Assembly (NCBI RefSeq): GCF_044005705.1 | Contig: NZ_JBIPKE010000017.1 | Coordinates: forward strand, 503,203-567,202 | DNA from: Marinoscillum luteum | GTDB taxonomy: Bacteria > Bacteroidota > Bacteroidia > Cytophagales > Cyclobacteriaceae | Reading direction: 5' to 3' | Length of the DNA stretch: 64,000 nucleotides | Shown here: positions 46,537 to 55,331 of the stretch, piece after piece | How positions within the stretch are numbered: position 1 is the first letter of the stretch | Layout: each line of letters begins with the position of its first letter | Notes under the pieces: generated by a model | Seen by the model: the letters and a program-made list of their open reading frames with translations, nothing else | Told to the model about the DNA's origin: nothing | The model's database searches: none | Program-made: the position numbers and the translations under genes

Positions 46537-47295
46537 TCAATCGCCCAGCCATTTTCTGAAATCGCTTGCCTTTTCGGCACTCACTACCACGTCTTCTTCC
46601 AGTTTGGGATTCAGCTCTATCAGGAGCTTGCCTTTGTGGTATCGGTGTACCGCCGATATGGACCTGAACTGTACAATAAACTGCCGGTTGGCACGGAAAA
46701 ATTTATTGGGATCCAGCTGCGTCATGAGTTCATCCAGGGCCTGATCCAGCAGGTAGGTTCGGCCCTGGGTAGTCGCCATGTGTACCACGCCATGTCGGGT
46801 TTGAAAATAGGCCACATCCTCTGTCTCCACTGAGACCAGTTTGTCTCCAACTTTCGCCAGAAAACGGATTTTGTAGTCTTGCCCGCCCAGCTTTACATTT
46901 TTCAGGAGCTCGCTCATATCCACCCCTCCGCCGAAGACCCTCTTCATTTGCTGGTATTTGAGGAGGCTCTTTTCCAGGTCTTCTTTTTTGATGGGTTTCA
47001 GCAGGTAATCAATGCTATTGACCCGAAAAGCCTTCAGCATGTATTCGTCAAACGCGGTGGTGAAAATAACGGGCCTGGTAATAGGCACTCGATCAAAAAT
47101 ATCGAATGAAATGCCGTCACTCAGCTGGATGTCACTGAAAATAAGATCTGGAATGTGGTGGTTGTTAAACCATTTTACACTTTCCTCCACACTGTCCAGC
47201 ACCTCCACGATTTCAATATCCGGATTGATTTCTTCGAGCAGCTTTTGTAACCGACGAAAGGCCGGTGCCTCGTCTTCAATGATCAGGACCTTCAT
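46537..47295 (-). CDS. LytTR-family response regulator (second pair)
   Basis: A 252-residue regulator: receiver domain with IIEDEAPA, phosphoacceptor Asp55 (DLIFSDIQLSDG), TTAFDEYMLKAF and DYLLKPIKK. A LytTR DNA-binding domain from about 140 contains FLAKVGDKLVSV and FFRANRQFIVQFRSI. Its start overlaps the end of the kinase gene by 4 bp. The operon is divergent from a TonB-dependent receptor gene, a possible target. Confidence 0.94.
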   Translation of the reverse strand: MKVLIIEDEAPAFRRLQKLLEEINPDIEIVEVLDSVEESVKWFNNHHIPDLIFSDIQLSDGISFDIFDRVPITRPVIFTTAFDEYMLKAFRVNSIDYLLKPIKKEDLEKSLLKYQQMKRVFGGGVDMSELLKNVKLGGQDYKIRFLAKVGDKLVSVETEDVAYFQTRHGVVHMATTQGRTYLLDQALDELMTQLDPNKFFRANRQFIVQFRSISAVHRYHKGKLLIELNPKLEEDVVVSAEKASDFRKWLGD

Positions 47296-48338
47296 ACGGC
47301 GATGTTTCGGTTTTCTATCAGGTCGATCAACGGAATAGCAACCATGTAGTTTTTGGGGGTGGTGATGATCTCAATTTGCCTGTTGCCCAGGTATTCATAG
47401 CGTTTTCTGATATTGGCCAATCCGGTTTTTGTGGACTTCTCGATCACCGGACGCTTTTGCAGATTGTTCTTCACTACGATGGAGGATCCGTTCTCTACAT
47501 ACACATCGATGTGGAGCGGATCGGCTTTGGACACCACATTGTGTTTGATGGCATTTTCTACCAGCATCTGTATAGTCAACGGCGCAATGCTGAGGTGCTC
47601 ATATTTCTTGTCTACATTGAAGGTGGCTGTCAGGTTATCCGGAAAACGCATTTTTAAGAGGTACAAATACGATTTGGCAAAGTCCAGCTCCTCATGGAGA
47701 TGTACCAGGTCCCGTTCTTTGTTTTGCAAGATGTAGCGATATACTTCAGAGAGTTTCTGTGTGAAATCAATAGCCACCTGCTGGTTTTCCGCGATCAGCG
47801 TGGTGAGGGTATTCAGGCTGTTGAATAGAAAATGGGGGCTCATCTGGTTTTGCAGCACCTCGAATTGGGTACGAATCTGCTGATTTTTGAGCTCCTCATT
47901 TTGTTGGATAGATTCCTTCCATTTTTCAAAGAAAAAGACCGTTTCGTAGATCGTGCCAATGATAATTGCCAGAATGATGTTGAGCATGAAGTATTCTGAG
48001 CAGGCCAGGAAAACCCCACTCAGGGTATATTCCACCAGACCAAGTGCCATTTTGAAGGGAATCCCACCGATGCTCATCCAGACGAAGAGCGCCATGTAAG
48101 TGAGAAAAAGTCTTTTGTACGTTTGGCTGATCTCCGGAAACACTTTGCGAAACCACATAAAGAGGAGATAGGCGCCGTTCCAGTAGATGGCCGTGAAAGC
48201 CACCGAAACGAAGTAATGTGACCAAAAGGGTAGGGCGGCAGCTGGTGTTCCTTCCTGCTCTGTGAACATCACCAGAAACCCGACGAGGAAGATTCCTACC
48301 CAGCGCACGTGTATTTCCCTGATTTTGAAGTTTTTCAT
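47292..48338 (-). CDS. LytS-type membrane sensor histidine kinase (second pair)
   Basis: A 348-residue kinase from the ATG at 48338. The frame remains open to 48509, but the extra 57 residues are basic and lack sense as a membrane N-terminus. About four to five membrane helices span 12-140, then a coiled segment and the phosphoacceptor motif QNQMSPHFLFNSLNTLTTLI (His169). The ATPase N-box is IQMLVENAIKHN and a glycine box is TGLANIRKRYEYLG. It is coupled by 4 bp to its LytTR regulator. Confidence 0.93.
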   Translation of the reverse strand: MKNFKIREIHVRWVGIFLVGFLVMFTEQEGTPAAALPFWSHYFVSVAFTAIYWNGAYLLFMWFRKVFPEISQTYKRLFLTYMALFVWMSIGGIPFKMALGLVEYTLSGVFLACSEYFMLNIILAIIIGTIYETVFFFEKWKESIQQNEELKNQQIRTQFEVLQNQMSPHFLFNSLNTLTTLIAENQQVAIDFTQKLSEVYRYILQNKERDLVHLHEELDFAKSYLYLLKMRFPDNLTATFNVDKKYEHLSIAPLTIQMLVENAIKHNVVSKADPLHIDVYVENGSSIVVKNNLQKRPVIEKSTKTGLANIRKRYEYLGNRQIEIITTPKNYMVAIPLIDLIENRNIAV

Positions 48339-48597
48339 AAGGATCCCTAAAAACTGATATAAAGCTAACCAGAATTTGAAAGGCTGGTTAACGAATTGCC
48401 CCTGAGGCCGTATTTGTGTGCTTCGAAACCGGAAAATCACGGGCCGAACCCCGATGATCTGTCGTTGTGATATGCAAACCCATTTCATAGGGCCATATAC
48501 ACGGTTCACCTGATTGCTTTATGGACTCACACGGAATTGCCTACCAGGCATTTCTCTACCCCCGTAGATTCGAACAACTGAACCAAAACACACGCTT

Positions 48598-51027
48598 ATG
48601 AATACGCTTACTATTCGCAATCAGACTGTAAAGATTTTAATTGGGATCGCCCTGGCCCTTTTTCTGGTCTTCAATTCCTTTGGGCAAACGCAGGTGATCA
48701 AGGGAAAAATCATCGACGCACAGGCAGAATACGAACTCATTGGGGCCACGATCCTCGTGCTGGGGAGCGAGCCGATGCTGGGCACCATCACGGATGTAGA
48801 TGGAACCTTCCGACTGGAAAATGTACCTGTAGGAAGGCAAACCCTGGCCGTGCAATATGTGGGCTATAAAAACCAGACCATCCCCAATGTACTGGTGACG
48901 GCAGGTAAGGAGGTGATCCTGCAGATCAAGTTGGAGGAATCGGTGGAAAACCTTGAAGCCGTGGTGGTGACCGCCAGTGCCAGCAAAGACCTGCCCATCA
49001 ATGAAATGGCAAAGGTGAGTGCCCGCACGTTTAGCCTGGAGGAAACCACCCGCTTCTCTGGCGGGCGAAACGACGTGGCTCGATTGGCCACTTCCTTTGC
49101 AGGGGTGAGTGCACCCAATGATTCGCGAAACGACATTGTGGTGCGGGGAAATTCACCCACCGGTCTGCAGTGGCGGATCGAGGGGATTCCTGTGCCTACC
49201 ACCAATCACTTTGCTACGCTGGGGGTAACCGGCGGGCCGGTGAATGCACTTAACACCAACATTCTGAGAACATCAGATTTCCTGACGGGGGCTTTTCCTG
49301 CGGAGTATGGCAATGCCAATGCGGCCGTTTTTGATGTGAATTTCAGAAATGGAAATGCCGACAAGTTCGAATTCACCGGACAAATGAGTGCCTACTCGGG
49401 AATGGAGCTGATGGCAGAGGGTCCAATCAACCGGGAAAAGAACTCTTCCTTTGTAGCTACCTACCGCTATGGCATAGCCAGCCTGGCTGCTACCGGTACG
49501 AGTGCTGTGCCTTATTATCAGGATTTTTCCTTTAAGGTGAACCTGGGGGAAACCAAAATCGGGAAATTCGAAGTGTTCGGACTTGGTGGCTTGAGCAGCA
49601 TTGATTTCAAAGGCGACGAGGTGAAAGAAGGAGACCTGTTTGCTGACCCGGCCGTGGATGCCTACATCGACAATACCCTGGGGGTAATAGGAATGTCTCA
49701 CCTGGTGCGACCCAACAAAACGACGTACATCAAAACCACCGTGGGTGCATCCACCACTCAAAACAACTACTACCAGGACAACTTGCTGAAAGACAATGGC
49801 GGGGAGACCGTTGGGAAATTCAGGGCAACGAACGTGGAAACGGCAGACAGTCGCTACACCCTCTCCTCGGTGGTTAACAAGAAGTTTAATGCCCGGTGGA
49901 ACCTTCGGGCTGGCTATCTGGGCGAGCTGTATCATGCAGATTTTCTCTACAACGACCGGGACAACCGGGCCGAAATACCGGATGAAAACAACGATGAGAT
50001 CCCGGATTATTTCATTCCGGTGCGCAATGTGAGCGAATACTACCTGCTGTCGCGGGTTTTTGGTCAGGCGGAGTATAAGCTCACTGACAACCTGAGCACC
50101 ACCTTTGGGGTGACCACTCAGTACCTCGGTCTGTCCGAGAGGTTTTCCGTAGAACCACGGGCGGCCCTCAGCTATCAGTTCACCCCCATTCAGCGGATCA
50201 GCCTGGCCTATGGTCTGCATTCGCAAATGGCCCCTTCGCCCATCCTTTTCCTGCAGGAAGAAACCAGCCCCGGTGTATTTGAGCGAACCAACAAAAACCT
50301 GGATTTTATCAAAAGTCATCATTTTGTGGCGGGGTACGACCGTAACCTGGGCAAAGACTGGCGATTCAAATCGGAGATCTATTACCAGCACCTGTACAAT
50401 ATCCCGGTGCAAAGCACCCCGAGCAGCTATGCCATCATCAACGAAGGGGCGGACTTTGTCTTTGACGAAAGGGGCTCGCTGGTCAACGAAGGAACGGGAA
50501 GAAACTATGGCCTGGAGCTCACACTGGAAAAGTTCTTTTCGAACGACTACTACCTGCTGATGACCACCTCGCTGTTTGACTCAAAATATAGCGGGAGCGA
50601 CGGGATTGAGCGCAGCACCAGCTTCAACAACCAGTTTGTGTACAATGTACTTTTCGGAAAGGAATGGAAATTTGGGCCAGCCCAGCGAAATGCCTGGACG
50701 TTTGACACCAAGTTTACGACCTCTGGCGGCAAGCCCTATACGCCTGTGAACCTGGAAGCTACCCGGGCCAATGCCGGACGCGAGGTGCGCATGGACGAGA
50801 TAGCCTACAGCGAGCGATATGCCAACTACTTCCGCTGGGATGTGAAATTTGGGGTGCGGATGAACAGCCCCAGGCGAAACATTTCCCACCAGTTTTTTGT
50901 GGACTTGCAGAACGTGACCAATCGCAAAAATGAATTTGTGCGCCGCTACAACGAGGTGACCGATGAGGTGAATTCCATTAAACAAATCGGCTTTTTTCCG
51001 GATCTCATGTACCGAATTCAGTTCTAG
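48598..51027 (+). CDS. TonB-dependent receptor with carboxypeptidase-regulatory-like domain
   Basis: An 809-residue outer-membrane receptor. Signal peptide (IALALFLVFNSFGQ), regulatory domain at about 33-120 (VIKGKIIDAQAEYELIGATI), plug domain (DIVVRGNSPTGLQWRIEGIP, PAEYGNANAAVFDV), then a 22-strand-type barrel to the C-terminal Phe (LMYRIQF). There is no SusD partner gene nearby, so it is not a typical polysaccharide utilisation locus; ligand unknown. It is divergent from the LytS/LytTR operon, with 260 bp between the chosen start sites, where the promoters must lie. Confidence 0.93.
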   Translation: MNTLTIRNQTVKILIGIALALFLVFNSFGQTQVIKGKIIDAQAEYELIGATILVLGSEPMLGTITDVDGTFRLENVPVGRQTLAVQYVGYKNQTIPNVLVTAGKEVILQIKLEESVENLEAVVVTASASKDLPINEMAKVSARTFSLEETTRFSGGRNDVARLATSFAGVSAPNDSRNDIVVRGNSPTGLQWRIEGIPVPTTNHFATLGVTGGPVNALNTNILRTSDFLTGAFPAEYGNANAAVFDVNFRNGNADKFEFTGQMSAYSGMELMAEGPINREKNSSFVATYRYGIASLAATGTSAVPYYQDFSFKVNLGETKIGKFEVFGLGGLSSIDFKGDEVKEGDLFADPAVDAYIDNTLGVIGMSHLVRPNKTTYIKTTVGASTTQNNYYQDNLLKDNGGETVGKFRATNVETADSRYTLSSVVNKKFNARWNLRAGYLGELYHADFLYNDRDNRAEIPDENNDEIPDYFIPVRNVSEYYLLSRVFGQAEYKLTDNLSTTFGVTTQYLGLSERFSVEPRAALSYQFTPIQRISLAYGLHSQMAPSPILFLQEETSPGVFERTNKNLDFIKSHHFVAGYDRNLGKDWRFKSEIYYQHLYNIPVQSTPSSYAIINEGADFVFDERGSLVNEGTGRNYGLELTLEKFFSNDYYLLMTTSLFDSKYSGSDGIERSTSFNNQFVYNVLFGKEWKFGPAQRNAWTFDTKFTTSGGKPYTPVNLEATRANAGREVRMDEIAYSERYANYFRWDVKFGVRMNSPRRNISHQFFVDLQNVTNRKNEFVRRYNEVTDEVNSIKQIGFFPDLMYRIQF

Positions 51028-51104
51028 GTCGAAAATGGTTTTATTTTTTGGACTAACTGTTCTATCTTAATACCAAGGTCCCAACCAGCGGGAGAACAGA
51101 TGAG

Positions 51105-51147
51105 GCTTGTTTCAAGGGGGAAACTACCCGAGAGACAACCTCATTTG
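51105..51147 (+). repeat. 42-bp direct repeat, left copy flanking an outer-membrane protein gene
   Basis: GCTTGTTTCAAGGGGGAAAC, then TACCCGAGAGACAACCTCATTT. Nearly identical to 51969-52010. The pair encloses the gene at 51150-51869. Confidence 0.75.
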
Positions 51148-51149
51148 TA

Positions 51150-51869
51150 TTATTGAGCCTTGGATTTTTCAAATCTGTATACCAGACCTGCTTTGAATTC
51201 AAATTGAAGTGGTAAAAATTCATTCGAATCATTACGTTGATATTGCTCACGCTGGGGCATTTGTGGATTGTCCGTCCTTTGACCAACAAATTTGTAATTC
51301 CAGATTTTGACAGGAACAGCCAAGTTTATTGCAATGTTTGGATTCACCTTTATGAAGAGATTGGCCAAAATTTCCAAATCAGTGTCTAGGATAGTCTCTG
51401 CCGTCTTAAAGGCAGAAATTCTTGGCTCCACTACTTCTCTGTCGAATTGAGGATTGATTCCTACACCCAAATAGGTTGAGATCTTTTCATTGTCAGATAA
51501 TCTGAAGCTGTACCCAGTTCGAAAGGAGCTTGTAAAATTGAAAGTATTTTCTCCACCAATTACCTGAGAATCCCCAACGTCATTCGTATGAGTTGTCTCC
51601 GTATCTTTACTTCCAATGTTAAACTTCCCCGTTTCGAAAAGGAAAAAATGACCCGACTCTTTAAAACTAAAAAAGGAGACTGTGGGAATCTTATACGCGT
51701 CAAATTGCTTTTTCGAGGTACTGTTTACCTGGCCGCCTCGGGTATCAGAATCATATTCCTTCGAATATTCAACTAGCAGTACACCTCCTACGCCGACACC
51801 AATTTGTTGACTATAGGCCGATGGAAGAAATTGTAGAAGCAGGCTAATCGCAATAATTAGATTTTTCAT
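51150..51869 (-). CDS. Outer-membrane beta-barrel protein (239 aa)
   Basis: Signal peptide (IIAISLLLQFLPSAYSQQ), then alternating beta-strands of an eight- to ten-strand barrel (IGVGVGGVLLVEYSKEY, SFRTGYSFRLSDNEKISTYL), ending in LQFEFKAGLVYRFEKSKAQ. The pattern is that of PorT-like/OMP_b-brl proteins of Bacteroidota. Function unknown. It lies at the edge of the accessory island and is bounded by 42-bp direct repeats, which suggests mobilisation as a unit. It is more A/T-rich than the TonB receptor gene next to it. Confidence 0.75.
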   Translation of the reverse strand: MKNLIIAISLLLQFLPSAYSQQIGVGVGGVLLVEYSKEYDSDTRGGQVNSTSKKQFDAYKIPTVSFFSFKESGHFFLFETGKFNIGSKDTETTHTNDVGDSQVIGGENTFNFTSSFRTGYSFRLSDNEKISTYLGVGINPQFDREVVEPRISAFKTAETILDTDLEILANLFIKVNPNIAINLAVPVKIWNYKFVGQRTDNPQMPQREQYQRNDSNEFLPLQFEFKAGLVYRFEKSKAQ

Positions 51870-51968
51870 GGATAACTATTTAGTGAATTCAATCTAATTC
51901 AGATTCATTTTAGCTGAGCTAAAATCCATGAATAATTAGCCTGTAACCAACCTATCAAAGTAGAGGAA

Positions 51969-52010
51969 GCTTGTTTCAAGGGGCAAACTACCCGGGAGGG
52001 AACTTCATTT
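51969..52010 (+). repeat. 42-bp direct repeat, right copy
   Basis: GCTTGTTTCAAGGGGCAAAC, then TACCCGGGAGGGAACTTCATTT. Second copy of 51105-51147, same orientation, 864 bp away. Confidence 0.75.
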
Positions 52011-52031
52011 TTTTGATTAGCTGATTGAGAA

Positions 52032-52289
52032 TTGCAAAGGTTCAAGACAGCCGTGCAGTGTTTGAAGAAGGCCGTGCAGCGTTCCAAGACGGCCGTGCAG
52101 AGATCCAAGAAGGTCGTGCAGTGTTCCGAGATAACCGTGCAGAGGTTTAAGACGACCGTGCAGAGCTTGAAGGTAAGCGTGCAGCGTTCCAAGATGGCTG
52201 TGCAGAGGTACAAGACAGCCGTGCAGTGATCCAAGGCGACCATGCAGCGCTTCAATAGGACTATGCAGAGATCCAAGAAGGCCGTGCAG
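52032..52289. repeat. 21-bp minisatellite, about 12 tandem units
   Basis: Twelve contiguous 21-bp units with consensus GTGCAGnGnTCCAAGAnGGC followed by C, starting at 52032, 52053, 52074 and so on, with a final GTGCAG at 52284-52289. Units differ at several positions but the period never shifts. Because 21 is a multiple of three, several frames on both strands stay open and give seven-residue protein repeats. No start, signal or neighbour supports real coding. There is no spacer, so this is not CRISPR. It stands where the other cassette boundaries carry repeat module A. Confidence 0.9.
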
Positions 52290-52290
52290 T

Positions 52291-52384
52291 GCACCTATGG
52301 CCAGTAATGGTTTGATCAGGATAGAAAATCTGCTAGATTTGGTAGAGAACGGTTGACAGCCAGGGGGTTGTTGGTCGGTTGTTA
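52291..52384 (+). repeat. Cassette repeat module B, copy 1
   Basis: About 94 bp beginning GCACCTATGG, with the shared core GGATAGAAAATCTGCTAGAT then TTGGTAGAG, and ending in TTGGTCGGTTGTTA directly before the CBASS cargo. It includes the small palindrome AAATCT-GCT-AGATTT. Copies 2 and 3 lie at 55330-55425 and 57122-57212. Confidence 0.8.
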
Positions 52385-52424
52385 TGGGCAATTATTCGGA
52401 ACGGATTCCACTTATTAGAAATTT

Positions 52425-53483
52425 ATGGCAAAGAATTACAGACAACTTGTTGAAAGCGTAAGAGGCAGAATTAACCCTGAAAATTTTGCTTTCGAAAAAT
52501 CCTTTTCTGATGAATTAGGAACAATTTCCTATAGCGAGGTTTTAACATACATAAGAATTGCTATGAAAGGTGTAGAACCTGAATATACTCGAAAAAGCAA
52601 GGAAGCTGGTGAAAGAGTAAAAGGTCACCTGGAACGAACTCTTGATAATGTATCTTTTAAATATCAAGGCTCTGTTATGACTGATACACATATAAAAGGA
52701 TACAGTGATATTGACCTCCTTACGATCTCTGACAAATTTTATACTTACGATGCTAATAACGCCAAAGACATATTGGCTAAACCAGAAAGGCGCTCCAAAT
52801 ATTATCAAAGCTCTATTCAGAAGCTTGAATATGAAGTAAATACTTCGTCATACTCTGGAAGTGCTTTGGATGATTTAAGGAACCTGCGTAGAGATAGTGA
52901 AATTGTTTTGCTTGACAACTATGATATCTGCGATACCACCAAGCCAAAATCGATAAAAATAACAAACAAGAGTCTTAGGCGAGATGTGGATATTGTAATA
53001 GCCAACTGGTATGACGATGTTAGGTCAATAATCAACGACAAGGGTGATTATCGAGGTATTCAAGTCTACAATAAAGAGACTCATTCAAAAGGAAATGCGG
53101 ACTATCCATTTTTAAGCATCAAGAGAATCAATGAACGAAGTTCTGAAACGAATGGGCGACTCAAAAAAATGATAAGATTTTTGAAGAACTCAAAGGAGAA
53201 TTCCAACCATGAGATTGATCTCAGCAGTTTCGATATCAATGCAATTTGCTATGATATTAAAGTATTAGAATACCAAAATTTGAGTTTCTATGAATTGGTT
53301 TCAGTAATATATTATCAGTTGAAGGCAATATGTACAGATAATAACAAAGCCAACAACTTGTTATCTGTTGATGAACGAGAATATATTTTTAGACATGATT
53401 CTTTGAAATTAGATAACCTTAAAAAGTTGTTATCTGAAGTCGAGAGCATATTTATTGATCTTAAATCAACAATACGGATTTAA
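52425..53483 (+). CDS. CD-NTase-family cyclic-dinucleotide synthase (CBASS)
   Basis: A 352-residue nucleotidyltransferase. The catalytic core is GSVMTDTHIKGYSDIDLLTI, with G82-S83 and D95-x-D97; the third acidic residue is probably D189 in RRDVDIVIANW. Such enzymes make cyclic nucleotides after phage infection in CBASS defence. The next gene, 2 bp away, encodes a TIR-STING effector. In known TIR-STING systems the CdnE-type partner makes 3',3'-c-di-GMP, so that product is likely but not shown here. A/T-rich codon use differs from the core genes around it. The operon is a cargo between repeat module B1 and a core-like site at 54427-54435. Confidence 0.88.
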   Translation: MAKNYRQLVESVRGRINPENFAFEKSFSDELGTISYSEVLTYIRIAMKGVEPEYTRKSKEAGERVKGHLERTLDNVSFKYQGSVMTDTHIKGYSDIDLLTISDKFYTYDANNAKDILAKPERRSKYYQSSIQKLEYEVNTSSYSGSALDDLRNLRRDSEIVLLDNYDICDTTKPKSIKITNKSLRRDVDIVIANWYDDVRSIINDKGDYRGIQVYNKETHSKGNADYPFLSIKRINERSSETNGRLKKMIRFLKNSKENSNHEIDLSSFDINAICYDIKVLEYQNLSFYELVSVIYYQLKAICTDNNKANNLLSVDEREYIFRHDSLKLDNLKKLLSEVESIFIDLKSTIRI

Positions 53484-53485
53484 AA

Positions 53486-54424
53486 ATGATAAAGAAACGC
53501 TTGTTTATAGGATCATCGTCTGAAGAACTAAACCTTGCTGAAACAGCCAAAGCTATTCTCGATAAAGATTTTGATGTCTCTATATGGAATGAAAATGTTT
53601 GGGATAAATCAATATTTAAGATCAATCAGAACTTTTTGTCGGATCTCCTTAAAGCTACATTGCAGTATGATTTTGGAATATTGATTGGAACAGGAGATGA
53701 TAAAGTGACGTTTCGAGGGACGGAAGTTTTACAGCCAAGAGATAATGTTTTATTCGAACTGGGATTGTTTACAGGTCGTTTAGGCACTTCGAAATGTGCG
53801 TTTTTGATTGACAAAGAAATCAAATTACTTTCTGATTTTGGCGGCCTATCTGTTGCTCAATTTGATACTGAAGATAGTTCAAGTTTTGAAAGAGCCGTTA
53901 CTCAGATCAAAGATCTATTTCTGTCGAGTTCAGATGATGACTTGAATTTCTTTCCTTCATCTACGCTGGCATCTGTATATCTGGAAAATTTGATTGTTCC
54001 AATTTGCCGATTCTTAATTGAGAATGGCGGATTTAAAGTCGGAGACAATCACTACAGGAAATGTCAGATCAATGTTATTGTCCCTGATCGAATAAATGAA
54101 GATGTGAACCTTCAGTTCGAGAAATTGAAATCGACCATTCAAACTGAGAATGTAACCTTTAAGTACGCAGGGAGACCTAGAAATATTAGCATCGATACTC
54201 AAATGAAAGATGGAACTTTGGAGTTTATCGACTTCCCGACAATTATTTCTGGGATTAACCATGCTATTTCAAATCTTCTTCCGAATGACTTCAATAAGTT
54301 AAGTCCTGATTACAATTCAATTCTGGAAAGGGAATTAAGAAGGTTCATTACAACTTTGAAGAAACTTCTAATAAAACATGGTTTCGATGAAATGGTAAGT
54401 GTTAAAAGAGAATCTGAATTATAA
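53486..54424 (+). CDS. TIR-STING CBASS effector
   Basis: A 312-residue fusion. The N-terminal half (1-145) is a TIR-like nucleotide-binding domain of the Cap12 type: KKRLFIGSSSEELNLAE, VSIWNENVWDKSIFK and QPRDNVLFELGLFTGRLG, where Glu91 matches the position of the NADase catalytic Glu. The C-terminal half (about 155-312) matches bacterial STING: SSTLASVYLENLIVPICRFL, VIVPDRINEDV, AGRPRNISI, DFPTIISGINHAI and ERELRRFITTLKKLL. Known proteins of this kind bind c-di-GMP, form filaments and destroy NAD+, stopping phage growth. Assignment rests on motif order recognised by eye. It is co-transcribed with the CD-NTase gene. Confidence 0.87.
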   Translation: MIKKRLFIGSSSEELNLAETAKAILDKDFDVSIWNENVWDKSIFKINQNFLSDLLKATLQYDFGILIGTGDDKVTFRGTEVLQPRDNVLFELGLFTGRLGTSKCAFLIDKEIKLLSDFGGLSVAQFDTEDSSSFERAVTQIKDLFLSSSDDDLNFFPSSTLASVYLENLIVPICRFLIENGGFKVGDNHYRKCQINVIVPDRINEDVNLQFEKLKSTIQTENVTFKYAGRPRNISIDTQMKDGTLEFIDFPTIISGINHAISNLLPNDFNKLSPDYNSILERELRRFITTLKKLLIKHGFDEMVSVKRESEL

Positions 54425-54426
54425 AA

Positions 54427-54546
54427 GCTGATAACAAACACTAAAATGAATATGCGAACTGAGCTATATGAAATATCAATGCCAAACAGACACTTCAGTG
54501 CTTCTAGCTACTGGATCACATACTCATTTTATTAGACGTTACCATC
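54427..54546 (+). repeat. attC-like imperfect palindrome between two cargo units
   Basis: The site runs from GCTGATAAC to CGTTACCATC. Its arms are complementary over about 25 bp: TAAAATGAATATGCGAACTG on the left versus the reverse complement of the right arm, TAAAATGAGTATGTGATCC, with mismatches and a few bulges. A loop of about 45 nt lies between. Size (about 120 bp) and folded form match integron attC sites, in which R''/R' cores of RYYYAAC/GTTRRRY type sit at the ends. Confidence 0.6.
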
Positions 54547-54569
54547 AATGCACTTCAGAACGTAGATTA

Positions 54570-55115
54570 TTGGAACTCGAAAAACTCAAACAACGAATCT
54601 TAACTGGAACACCTTTCGAACAAATGGAGGTGGTGGATGAACTGGTTGAAACGAACACCAAGGATGCTGTTGAACTCTTTATCGAATTGCTTGAATCGAC
54701 TGATCCGCGAGTTAGGAACTCGGTTGCTTTGGGGATTTATGAACTCAAGCCACAAACGGCACTTGAACCACTGCTGACAGCCATTTTCAAACCAGAAAAT
54801 CACAACTATAACGGAACTCTTGTTTTCGCACTTGAACAACTGGATTGTACACACAAATTGAAAGATGTGTTCAAGATTTTGTTTTATGAATCCTATGAAG
54901 CAAAGATCAGTGCCTATGCAATTCTGGATAAGCAAACATTCGAATTCACTCGAACTGAACTATTAGAAATACAAGCAATGTGGAACGACCTACTTGCCTA
55001 CCCAGAAAAATGTCCTGGCTTCAGCTCGGGTGACACGAGAGAAATGATTGAAGTTTCGGTCGAAGGCTTTATGGGCTATTTAAACGACAAAAACACAGAT
55101 GGTAACGGAAGTTGA
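54570..55115 (+). CDS. HEAT-like repeat protein (cassette cargo)
   Basis: About 181 residues from a TTG at 54570. The frame is open from 54468, but that part lies in the attC-like palindrome and is unlikely to be coding; an ATG at 54624 is another choice. The sequence has HEAT-type helical pairs (MEVVDELVETNTKDAVELFI, DPRVRNSVALGIYELKP, LEPLLTAIFKPENHN). It resembles the small HEAT proteins often found in accessory regions; function unknown. The stop lies inside the 3' core (GATGGTAACG), which is an exact reverse complement of CGTTACCATC at 54537. Confidence 0.7.
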   Translation: MELEKLKQRILTGTPFEQMEVVDELVETNTKDAVELFIELLESTDPRVRNSVALGIYELKPQTALEPLLTAIFKPENHNYNGTLVFALEQLDCTHKLKDVFKILFYESYEAKISAYAILDKQTFEFTRTELLEIQAMWNDLLAYPEKCPGFSSGDTREMIEVSVEGFMGYLNDKNTDGNGS

Positions 55116-55331
55116 TCGGCCATATGTCTCCCGATAACTATCGAGAGTGCTGTCTGCATTCTCCTTCTCTCACTCTTCAACCCAACCCTCAACTTCCAGG
55201 CGGGACGGCCCGACAGAATTCCGGGCGTGCGAGGGCCCCGATCATGATCGGGTAGGGTGGGAAGTGATCATTCTGTCATGATTTTGGTTACTTTTCATCA
55301 AGGAAAGTAACAGCCAGCCCGGCTTGAGGGC
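55098..55331 (+). repeat. Cassette repeat module A, copy 1
   Basis: Starts with the core GATGGTAACG. It then carries the palindromes CTCCCGATAACTATCGAGAG and CCCGATCATGATCGGG, and a GTTACTTTTC / GAAAGTAAC hairpin, and ends in CCCGGCTTGAGGGCACC. About 230 bp, shared with 56046-56290 and 57992-58210. Together with module B it fills the 327-bp gap here; no gene seen. Confidence 0.8.

Noticed and set aside
48339..48597. Riboswitch between the LytS operon and the TonB-dependent receptor
   Set aside because: No recognisable cobalamin, TPP or other aptamer core in the region.
49273..50412. 379-residue minus-strand frame
   Set aside because: Antisense to the TonB-dependent receptor gene; His/Val/Gly-rich composition of a shadow frame.
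52032..52289. CRISPR array
   Set aside because: Units are contiguous 21-mers with no spacers and no cas genes in the window.
51905..52391. Minus- and plus-strand frames through the 21-bp repeat giving heptad-like proteins
   Set aside because: They arise because the period is divisible by three; there is no signal, start context or conserved flank, and several frames are equally open.
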